This document shows positions 55,688 to 64,000 of a DNA stretch of 64,000 bases, in pieces. The position numbers and the translations under genes were made by a program. This DNA is from Ganoderma boninense (Eukaryota; Basidiomycota; Agaricomycetes; Polyporales; Polyporaceae), in assembly GCA_002900995.3 (NCBI GenBank), contig CM035312.1:1178001-1242000 (forward strand). The letters run 5' to 3'. The first letter of the stretch is position 1, and the number at the start of each line of letters is the position of its first letter. The notes under the pieces are model-generated. The model was not told where the DNA came from. It did not search any database and saw only the letters and a list, made by a program, of their open reading frames with translations.

Positions 55688-56602
55688 TCAGATCGACGTC
55701 GCGGAACAACCACCACTCGACGAAGATGTAAAGCCCATGTCCAGGAAGCTGTCCGGAGACGCATTCGGGCTTGAGGCCATAGATTCCTGCTCCGCACAGG
55801 TATATCCAAGCTCGTATAGAGAAAGCGCACCATATTGCTCGTAGACAGCGATCACGGTGTCGTCAAGGAACGAAAGCTTGTCATCTGTCGATCGGGCAAA
55901 CGACGGCCGGGCAGAGATAGAGCGTGAATAAATTGGACCGAACGTTGAGAAAGTCGAGTTACGGGGATAGGCATTGAGACTCGGCGGGGCGAGGGTGGCG
56001 GCGCTGTGTGGCTGTTCCGCCGGCCCGGCAGAACGTTCGGGAGGTGTTGAGATTCGCACGTTCGAAACCATGTCCTCGAGTTCGTTGGGCTGAGTATAGA
56101 CCGCAGGAGCCTCGAATCCTTCGTTGCGCCGCCGGATGTCGTCGCGGGAGTAGGCGACAGAGAGTGGGACGAGAGTCTGGGTGCGAAGAGCGAACGGGGT
56201 GTCCTCGGAAGCGTTTGCTGACATCTCGAAGCCCTCCTGCCTCCAGCGGATGTCCCTCCGGCATTGAGCGAAGGAAAGGCGAATGAGACCGTTGGTGGGG
56301 AGTGACAAGGAGCTTTGATCCCGGAGGTGTGGTTTATAGGGAGAGACGTCCTCTTCCGTACCGCCGACGTGAGGCAGGGAAGGGAGGAATATGAAGGGTC
56401 GATCAGAATGCTCCAGTTCAGGAGAGGACTTGGAATCGTATGAGAGCGACCGTCGATATGCTTTGGAATGTTGTCGAGTGCCGTATGCGATATTGACTGG
56501 AGCCGATGTTGCAAACCTGAGCGATGGAATTAAATTGGGCCACTTAAAGCGCGGAGCAGGAGAGGGACGGGAAGAGGGGGCATTAGACTTCAGGAGGGGC
56601 AT
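55688..56602 (-). CDS. Uncharacterised protein with an internal repeat, 304 aa
   Basis: A single frame starts at ATG 56600-56602 (MPLLKSNAPSSRPSPAPRF) and ends GGCSATSI. It contains two copies of a short motif about 45 residues apart: LIRLSFAQCRRDIRWRQEGFE and LVPLSVAYSRDDIRRRNEGFE, sharing LSxAxxRxDIRxRxEGFE. The rest is Ser/Pro-rich. The C-terminal part (VIAVYEQYGALSLYELGYT) could be a short helix pair. No known domain, signal peptide or membrane segment is seen. The conserved repeat argues for a real protein. Its position next to the two kinases is noted, but no functional link is shown. Confidence 0.65.
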   Translation of the reverse strand: MPLLKSNAPSSRPSPAPRFKWPNLIPSLRFATSAPVNIAYGTRQHSKAYRRSLSYDSKSSPELEHSDRPFIFLPSLPHVGGTEEDVSPYKPHLRDQSSLSLPTNGLIRLSFAQCRRDIRWRQEGFEMSANASEDTPFALRTQTLVPLSVAYSRDDIRRRNEGFEAPAVYTQPNELEDMVSNVRISTPPERSAGPAEQPHSAATLAPPSLNAYPRNSTFSTFGPIYSRSISARPSFARSTDDKLSFLDDTVIAVYEQYGALSLYELGYTCAEQESMASSPNASPDSFLDMGFTSSSSGGCSATSI

Positions 56603-57702
56603 GGCAAGAGCAATGAGTCGAGATACAACGTAGAGTATGCAGCACCACGACAGCGGGGCGAAGGTTATGATGAAAAGTAAGGGCTACGGGCAACGTTAAC
56701 ATCCTAGGTGGTTGAGGCTGGCAGCTGGAGGAACTTACCTGTCCGCCAGCCCTGAGCGATTACGTATTGATCGGAACCGATATTGCACAGAACCACTGGC
56801 AGGTTGTTCTTCTACTTGACATTTCGGCTGATATTTGGAATGTGCGAATGTGCGGACTCGGAGTACTTATGTCGACGCGTGCACGGTGCTAGTCAACCGA
56901 TTGGAATCAAATACACGGTGACGCGTACGCGAACAAGAGCCAAATACCACGACGATCCTTGCTTTGCCGATACGGACCCGGAGAGAAAGTACGAATATCT
57001 TGCAAGTGAGCGTCGGACAGTGATACTGGTACATTTACTTCATTCACTCGGATTTGTAGTGTGTACTAGTTAAGGTGTCCATGTCGATCACAGCTCGAGT
57101 GATTACGATGACCACCATCGATAGACATGAGTATGGAGACTCGGACGAAGTAGCATTGTCCACTCACGCATAGGTGTATGGGAATATATCCTGACGATGG
57201 TGGCCAGAGCACCTTGAACTTGAACTTGCACGGGTGGGGCCGGTGGCTGGTCACGGTCACAGCGACTCCGAGGCGGCGGCGGATGGCGACGACGTGGCTG
57301 ACAGGACGCTCTCGCGGCGGTCGTTACGTGATCGGGCGCGCGGCTTGCTGCATTGGGAATGGTGGGCGGGCTGTCAATGACGCAATGATCTAAGTATAGG
57401 ATCGGGCAGGCTGCCCGCCACCGCTGCCTTCATCACAGCGATGCTCCGTGCTTGCTGGCCCAAGGCGGCGTCGGAGGCGAGGGAGAGGGAGAGAGGGAGA
57501 TACCCTGCACGGTGGATGGGATGCGGGGGCTCGGGGCGGGGGTTGTTACGGCCTGGGGCAAGCAGTGCAAGAATAGCTCGGCATCACGTGGAGCGGCTGG
57601 ATACGCGAGCAGCCATCGCATCCTCGCTCTCTTAAACCAGTTCCCTCTCCAGCTTCCCACCCATCCTCTGTCAGTCTTTTCTGCCAGCCTCCAACGTTCG
57701 CC
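56603..57702. other. Gene-free stretch and promoter of the secreted protein gene
   Basis: About 1.1 kb between divergent genes. A 96-codon frame at 56783-57073 has no motif support. The last 60 bp is pyrimidine-rich, as in 5' leaders. Confidence 0.45.
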
Positions 57703-59062
57703 ATGTTCGCCATACCCACCCTCGTCTCTCTTTTTCTTCTCGCTGTCCCCCACACCGTCTACGCCGACCCATGCGTAGCCTTCGACGCTAACTTCAATCT
57801 TCTCGCGTTCGGTCTCAATGGCAAGGATTGGAATGCAGGCACACAGGACTCATGGACAAGCGGTCAGTCTTCCCTCATCTGGGCCATTTCACTCTCTGTC
57901 TTACCTCGTACGACTCATCCACCCCCGACTCTCCATCTTTGCAGGCAGCGCTACAGACATCACTGCTTCAGGACGGCCGTGAGTCTATATTTATTCACCC
58001 TACTCCCCTCGTTTTAGACTGACATTTTCCCAGACCGTTTGACGGTGCCAACACAACATGCTATCTTGCTCAGTTCTTCAACGCCGTTTACGTCCTCAAC
58101 GGTGACAAGTCAAACCCCTCCCACGTCCACATATACGACGCAGCCGCCAAGTCCTGGTCAACTCAAAGCACCAATCTTAACAACCTCGACCTTTCCACTT
58201 TCGTCACCATCCTCGATCATGACACCAACGTCTTCTACGGCCTCTCTCAGAGCAACCTATGGTTCCTTGACATGGGGGAGCTCAAGGCCGCCAGTTCCTC
58301 CGCTCTCGATTGGACAAACGCCGAGACGTCTCCTTACGGAACTGACTACCAACCCACTATGGCTCTCGCCCAGAACCACATCCACTTCATCGGCACTCCT
58401 GGTACTCCAGCTGGTTCTGCCGAGATTTTCGTTATCCATTGTGAGTCCTTTACCTTGGCACCCATGTCTTCGTCATCCTGACTAAACGTTATGCAGTCTC
58501 CTTCTTCCAGCCCCAGGCTCAGGCTTACTCCGGTGCCACCTTCCCTGCTTCCCACGGCCAGGCCACGTCCTTTTTCCAGGACTCGGGTGTCCAGCAGGAG
58601 TTCGCGTTCATCCCCGACGACTTCTCCGACGTCTACGTGATCAATGTCGAGACTAATACCACCGCCACCCTCGCTGCGCCGTCCTCCAAGGACACTAAGG
58701 CGCGCTACGCTGCCTCCATCACCGCGCTCGTGCAGCTCGACAGCTCCGGTGCCGTGTCGTTCATCCCCTACAAGCAGGGTGATGCTTCAACCAATTCCGC
58801 GGCGAGTTGGGCGAGCGTTGCGAACATTGCGGCTGCTGTCCCTGCTTCAAGTGCCTCCGCGTCGGGGTCCGGTAGCTCTGCTACGGGCACCAGCCAAGGG
58901 TCCAGCACTGGTGCGCCTGCTGGCACACGCCTTTCGGGCACGTCGACCGCCACCGGCAGCTCGGCGTCCACCACCGGCGCTGGCAACGGCGCGATATCGA
59001 ATGCGGTCAGTTTCGCCGCAATCACCGCCGCTGTGCTGTCGGTTTTCGTGTCTCTTGCATAG
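57703..59062 (+). CDS. Secreted, probably GPI-anchored cell-surface protein
   Basis: Exons 57703-57862, 57945-57978, 58034-58440 and 58497-59062 give 388 residues. The first 21 are a signal peptide (MFAIPTLVSLFLLAVPHTVYA). The middle 250 residues look like a beta-rich extracellular domain (FNAVYVLNGDKSNPSHVHIYD; LWFLDMGELKAASSSALDW; HIHFIGTPGTPAGSAEIFVI), somewhat propeller-like. A Ser/Thr/Ala/Gly-rich stalk follows. The C-terminus is hydrophobic (ISNAVSFAAITAAVLSVFVS LA), which fits a GPI-attachment signal. This architecture occurs widely in basidiomycete wall proteins, but I cannot name the family. Substrate or partner unknown. Confidence 0.8.
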
Positions 59063-60716
59063 GACCGCCCGCTCAGAAGGGTGTTTGAAAAGGGACGATT
59101 TCTTAATGCACTAGTCGGACAGCATGGACATAGCTTACCTAGTAGACGTACTTACCCCGGCCCCATCCGCCATACCCCCAACCCTCATGCCATGTCTTGC
59201 AGTTCGATTTTTCCGGCATCGTAGTCGTGCCTGCTGCCCCTTTGCTTGTGTCTGGATGGATCTATGTATGGCGTGACATACGGTACGGACCCACTGACAT
59301 TCAACTCGACTGACTGACTGACCCCAGCCTTCTTGGCAACACTCGTTTCGCACTACTGTCCTTGACTCGGTGGGCCGCGCCCCTCCGCGGCAGGTGTACA
59401 TGTGTTGTGCCTGCCACCGCTTCCCCTTAGCCCATGGTTTACAGTACTAGTACGGCGTATTACTCTGCGCCCCATTTCCTTAGTGCCAGGATCGTATAGT
59501 ACTCGATTCCTTTACCCGAATGCCTTCAACTTGGCATGTGTCATGCGCGGAGTGTTTGGGCTTTGTCACATCGCAGCAGTGTCGTTGCTGCCAAGTCCGC
59601 GGCTCCTGAGCGCTAGCGCTGACGACAAGCCATTAATATTCACCAACCATCACATACTGCTCCACAGGACTCAGCCGTCGTTGGCCTCGAGGCGTCCAGG
59701 TGCGGTTTTCGTACCCCATCCTCGATCATGTACTATAGTTAACTAGGGATTCGACTGTCACAGTCCTCAGTCGAACAACGTGCGAAGCGACTTTCAATTC
59801 GTGGATCGCGTCTTTCCATGCACCTTCCGGCAGCTCCTGATATGTTTTACGCGTTCAGAGGCGAACTTCCCGGGTTTGTTCCCGAGATGGCCGTATAGCG
59901 CGCGTATAGTGACACCCCAGGGCATTGCTGGTGGACCATGCATGTTGCCAGCCGTCCCCCTCAGGAACTTCCCTTACCGCTTGCTTTCACTTGTCGACTG
60001 ACGCAGTGATGTGCGTGTGTACAGGGAGCGCCACAAGGATGCGCACCGTTCTTGCTAGCGTCAGTGTCGTTTGAACGGGATTCTTCAAGGCGCGCGGAGG
60101 TCGACGGACGTAAGTTACCGTAAGTGCGGAATCGCGTACGTAGTTGGCTACGTCGCTCGTCCACTGCCGCTCATCATGCATCATCTGCTGATCTGGGAGC
60201 TTGTAGGTTGTTTGCTTATCCACCTTTTGGCTGCAGCGAGATGTCATGAGAAGTTACGGTTCGGACTACAACGTAAGTCTGAGCCTTGCTGTCCAAACAT
60301 TTCTAGGCTTCGAGCGTAAGAGCACAAATGACCAGAATACTTTCTGTAGGCTTTTAAGGATAATTGCCGTCCTGGGTTGAAGCCAGCAGCGCGCTTGCAC
60401 CCAAGCCCTGCTCGTCTACGTACCGAGCTGCCAGTGCGCTTCAAAGCAATCAAAGAGCCATCCCAATCCGACAGAATCATCCGATTGTAGTCCTGATGGC
60501 GCTGGCGATGATCAACCATTTCAGCGGATTGTCTCTCGCGGCATGGAGGAAGCCTCCTTCGATGCAGTCCTTCTGCCTCACCTGCTGGCAGAGTCTATGG
60601 ATTGCGTACTATTCGCCAGACTTAGTGCAACAGCACAAGCCACCGGTGTTAGGCAAGTTGCGATCGAGACACCGGACATGTTCAGCAAGTGGCCGTCTAA
60701 CGCAACCTGTCGCAAG
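59063..60716. other. Gene-free stretch between secreted-protein genes
   Basis: About 1.65 kb with no convincing frame on either strand. Its right end is the promoter of the HsbA-like gene. Confidence 0.5.
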
Positions 60717-60723
60717 TATAAAA
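60717..60723 (+). promoter_or_regulatory. TATA box of the HsbA-like gene
   Basis: TATAAAA lies 111 bp before the start codon and is followed by a C/A-rich leader. The position is right for a core promoter with a leader of about 70-80 nt, and it is the clearest TATA box in the window. Confidence 0.6.
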
Positions 60724-60833
60724 CCCAATGAGTTGAGGACAGTGCTCTCCATCCCCACCTCTCAACACCTAGATACTCAGCAACTCAATCAAGCTTTCAA
60801 AAGCCTCTTCCCAATATCTACTCGCAGTCCATC

Positions 60834-61754
60834 ATGAAATTCTTCGGCCAGCTCGTCTCCTTCGTCCCCGTCGTCCTCCTCGGCGCCGTCGGTACCATGG
60901 CTCAGAGCTCCGACGTGGTCATCACCGCCATCGAGGTATTCACTGCGACATCGTCCGCCCTGGGCACGACCATCAACCAGCTGAACATCGTTAACTTCTT
61001 TGCAAGCGGCTTTGTGCGCATCCCTTCGTCCAGATCCACCACCGCTGCGAGGTGCTAACCGATGTCCACTGCAGGAAATCGCCCAGGGCCTCGGCAACAT
61101 CACCACCGCGGTGACCAGCTTCAACGCCGAGTTCTCCGTAAGCGACTCTCAGCCTCAGGCTTGGTAGAACGGCATTTGACGGGCCGTCGTTCCAGTCGTC
61201 CACTCCCGCGTACTCTGACCCGGTCGCGATCGAGGTTGTCGACGTGTTGACGACCTTCGTCGAAGTCCACCAGTGAGCATCCGTCCATTCTCCGCTACGT
61301 TCCCCACTATTCATCCAGGAATTTCCCTCGTGCAGGCAGCTCCTCAACATCATCATCGGCAAGCACGTAAGTCCAGCCCGGCCCTCCAGCTGCCCGAATT
61401 GAGCCCGACTGTGTACTGACCGTGATGAACCCACAGTCCCTCGCCGCCCAGTTCTTCCTGACGGCGCCGATCGCGGCCGCCCTGAGGCTCCTCGAGGGTG
61501 TTGTCGACGTGCGTATTTCTTTCCTATAGCCAGCTTCCTGCGAGTAGTGCCAACAGCATTCATCGCCGCCCGCGTACCTGTATGTAGACCTTCGCCTTTG
61601 CCCTCATCGGCCTGATCCCGACCCAGTCGGGCCCCGCAATGACCCAGCTCGTAAGAATATTTGATACGTATTTATGACTGCATGTGGCTGACGAGTTTCC
61701 TAGTCGGCGTTGAACGTCACCTTCACCGAGTGCATCACGACCTACTCGTCCTGA
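60834..61754 (+). CDS. HsbA-like secreted hydrophobic-surface-binding protein
   Basis: Seven exons (60834-61013, 61075-61137, 61196-61272, 61337-61367, 61437-61508, 61588-61650, 61704-61754) join in phase to 178 residues. A signal peptide is clear (MKFFGQLVSFVPVVLLGAVG, cleaved near TMAQ). The mature part is helical, Ala/Thr/Leu-rich and almost free of aromatic and charged residues (VVITAIEVFTATSSALGTTI; FEIAQGLGNITTAVTSFNAE). This matches the length and pattern of the fungal HsbA family, which adsorbs to hydrophobic surfaces and can recruit lytic enzymes. It has one cysteine (FTECITTYSS at the C-terminus). The strong TATA box suggests high or inducible expression. Six introns in under 1 kb are unusually dense. 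Family membership is by pattern. Confidence 0.75.
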
Positions 61755-62394
61755 GGTCGCGGCACGGCCATGGTGGCGATACGAAGGGAGAAATCCCACA
61801 TAGTTCTCGGACATAGAGTTTCTTAGACTTCCTGTTCGCATGTAGTGATTGAGCGGTCTGGGTTTGTGATATAATGTGGCCGCTTTAGAGAATAGAAGGT
61901 GTTTTTCGGAGTATGATGAATTTCGCGTGTATACGTCCAGGTGTGGGTGTCTGAAAACCACTGGATTTGGTGTAATGTGCGTCTGAGTTCGCCTTACACG
62001 ATGCCGAGAAAGAGGTCCGCTGTGCAGTTGAAGGCGCTGGTTGCGCGGTTCCCTAAAAGAGCTGCAGCATTCCTCGGTCTTTGCCGGGCGTTCAGTAGGA
62101 CATGGCGCCAAATCAACGTCTCAGGCTCGTGTCCACGCCGCCCGTGTACTTTCTGCTTGCGCAATATCTCTTTCTGTGTAGCCTTTTCTGTTGAAGTCAT
62201 CTCTCTGATATGTAAGTAAGTATTGTTCAACAGGGAAGCGGATCCAGCTTGTGGTTCCGGTCGTCGCCGAAATCGGGCTCATGCCTGACTCAGAGTTCCT
62301 GCATCAGCAAACTAGGCAGTAGGTATACAGGGATCTGCAGCGTCGAGTAATCGTCTGTAAGGTTGGTAAGGCATCGTAAGCACCTCACGGACTC
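61755..62394. other. 3' flank of HsbA-like gene and gene-free DNA
   Basis: No coding frame is recognised before the repeat cluster. Confidence 0.5.
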
Positions 62395-62568
62395 CTGTAG
62401 AATTCCGTAAGACTCTGTAGGGACATATAGGTTAGCGCTCAAATGGCTGTATGTCTCTGTAGTCGAACCACTAACAGCTTGTAGAGTCTTGCAGGACTCT
62501 GTAGCATATCCTGTGTGTGGCTGTAGTGGTCTGCAAGAGGCTCACTGGTCCTCTGTAGGGACATACAG
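62395..62568. repeat. CTGTAG repeat cluster (left)
   Basis: CTGTAG occurs six times in about 165 bp (62395, 62415, 62457, 62499, 62521, 62553), with near-matches between them. An 18-bp unit, CTCTGTAGGGACATATAG, at 62413-62430 returns with one change at 62551-62568. Such degenerate clusters resemble the subterminal repeats of some DNA transposons. Confidence 0.6.
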
Positions 62569-63775
62569 ATTCCTACGGATTCCTACGAATTATATTGGGT
62601 AATAATGTGGATAGGCTACGATTCCGACAGCTCCAATGAATATTACTGAAGAAAAATATATTTATTTGATGACCATACAACAACGTACATAATTCGCAAT
62701 CAAGACAAGAGCATTCCGAGTCATTGGTCAACGGGGCGTATCACAATTCCCCTGAGCTACGGGGAACAAGGGTAGAGAGGGCCAGGGCTTGACGCCGGCG
62801 AGCAAAAGATGAAATACACACAACGAACAAGACTTACTAGTGATCAAGGACAGTAGCGCGAGCGAAAGGAGTGGAGCGCGACGATGCAACGATGGACTTA
62901 CTCACTTGGACAGTTCGCGAACAAGACCGCTGAGCACGTACCTAAATGGCAACCTCGCCGTGTCGCGATCCGGAGAGCACTCACCTTTATAATCTCTGTG
63001 CGAAGACATGATTCATGACTCACCTTAAGAGGCCCAAGGCACTTACACAACGAGAAACACAAGACACACCAAGATCCGCGAATACGCACCTGCTATAAGA
63101 GCAGCTGAAGGAGCCGGTTAAGAAGCCAAGTAGACAGACCTTCGAGCCTTCGACTTGACGCTTCAGCCTTAAGAGCCAATGGAGGCTGTGAAGCAAGATA
63201 CACCAGGGAAAGAGAGAAAAAGTGATAAAGAGGCGAAGAGGGGAGCCACGGAAGAGATAGAGCAGGGAGATAGAGGACAAGGTCAAGTCGCGTCCGAGTG
63301 AAGCTGAAGCACCCCGCGCCTAAATAGGTCCCAAACGCAACTATGGCATCATACCTGCAAGTCCACGTCCAGCGTAGGATCGAACTCGTTGGGGTAAGTA
63401 GTCCGCGCGAAAGATTGGGGCGCGGCGCTCTGGGGTGCACAAGTGGGGACATGTCTGAAGTGGGGACTGGTGGGGACTCCTTCAGGTGAGGGCGAGCCAG
63501 GGAAGGCTTCCTTGCCGCCAGCCTGTGTTATGTAATAAGGGAAACTTATAGGTCGGCGTTTGAATTCCATCGAACGTGAACGTGAATGTTGTTGGCAACG
63601 TTGGATGGGCTTAGTACAGGTATTGGTTCTTGCATTGGTCAGAGTAATAACTGTGATAGAAGGAGACATGGCAGCCGTGTATCTTGCGTGAAATTGTAAT
63701 TACATGGCGTATCCGCTGGGAATCTTACAAGGCTATGCAGTCATTAATCGGCTCCGGCCCATAAATTGCAGGTTT
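62569..63775. other. Stretch between the two CTGTAG/CTACAG clusters
   Basis: About 1.2 kb, AT-rich near 62640-62700. Minus-strand frames at 63349-63669 and 63093-63452 are open, but I find no transposase, gag or other motif in them. Confidence 0.4.
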
Positions 63776-63891
63776 CTACAGTAGCATATCGCATACGATA
63801 CGATCCTACAGGCAACAGACGTGTCCGCCTTATCACTGTATGGCCCTGTCGGACAAAGCCGGGCCCTGCGAACCCCTGCATTCCTCTGTAG
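63776..63891. repeat. CTACAG/CTGTAG repeat cluster (right)
   Basis: CTACAG at 63776-63781 and 63806-63811 (the reverse complement of CTGTAG) and CTGTAG at 63886-63891. GTAGCATATC follows the first of these, as it follows one unit of the left cluster (62501-62510). The change toward the opposite orientation is what an inverted partner would show. Confidence 0.4.
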
Positions 63892-64000
63892 GATCCGTAG
63901 CGCCTTGCATAGCCTTGCAGAAAAGTTGCACTTTTGCTGATGCTGCTCATTAGAAGTTCTCGATGTGAAGTCATGGTGAGTATCCCTTGTTTACTCTATC

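Noticed and set aside
62569..63775. LTR retrotransposon between the CTGTAG clusters
   Set aside because: No long direct repeats, primer-binding site, gag or polymerase motif could be seen.
1..64000. tRNA, rRNA and CRISPR features
   Set aside because: No T-arm-like GGTTCGANTCC with a matching acceptor stem, no rRNA core sequence and no regularly spaced repeats were found by eye.

Overview
The window is nuclear DNA of a filamentous basidiomycete (Agaricomycetes, most likely a wood-decay Polyporales-type fungus; the order is an inference). The evidence is GC-rich, intron-dense genes with short GT-AG introns (about 50-85 nt), small divergent intergenic spacers, and several families typical of mushroom-forming fungi: an HsbA-like secreted protein, a fungal 7-TM receptor with a long disordered loop, Ran1/Pat1-type kinases, and a hydantoinase/oxoprolinase fused to a DUF917-type module. 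I saw no tRNA, rRNA or CRISPR array.

Layout. 1-7.1 kb: the 3' part of a 7-TM receptor-like gene, a small CBS-domain protein (minus) and divergent RPN1 of the 26S proteasome. 7.5-18.4 kb: a decayed FAD-monooxygenase fragment, a LYC1-like N-acetyltransferase, an amidase (minus) and a large hydantoinase/oxoprolinase with GATA motifs upstream. This neighbourhood is biased toward nitrogen and amino-acid metabolism. 18.9-25.2 kb: an uncharacterised disordered protein (minus), MLH1 (plus) and a small acidic protein (minus). 26.9-38.4 kb: three paralogous zinc-finger genes in the same orientation, each separated by 4-5 kb of DNA in which I find no credible gene. 41.4-50.8 kb: a RING+RRM protein and WAPL (both minus), then BIR1/Survivin transcribed divergently from WAPL. 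51.1-56.6 kb: two tandem Ran1-like kinases with an intron at the same site, and an orphan protein with an internal repeat, all on the minus strand. 57.7-61.8 kb: a secreted, probably GPI-anchored protein and an HsbA-like secreted protein with a clear TATA box. 62.4-64 kb: gene-free DNA holding two clusters of CTGTAG/CTACAG repeats, possibly the edges of a non-autonomous element.

Functional links. Housekeeping genome-maintenance genes (RPN1, MLH1, WAPL, BIR1) flank accessory blocks. The least explained part is the zinc-finger block: three copies of one finger architecture (two short CxW-type fingers followed by a C2HC finger) with unrelated N-terminal halves, in the most gene-poor part of the window. 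Exon boundaries were placed by eye from splice consensus, reading frame and family conservation, and need transcript support.
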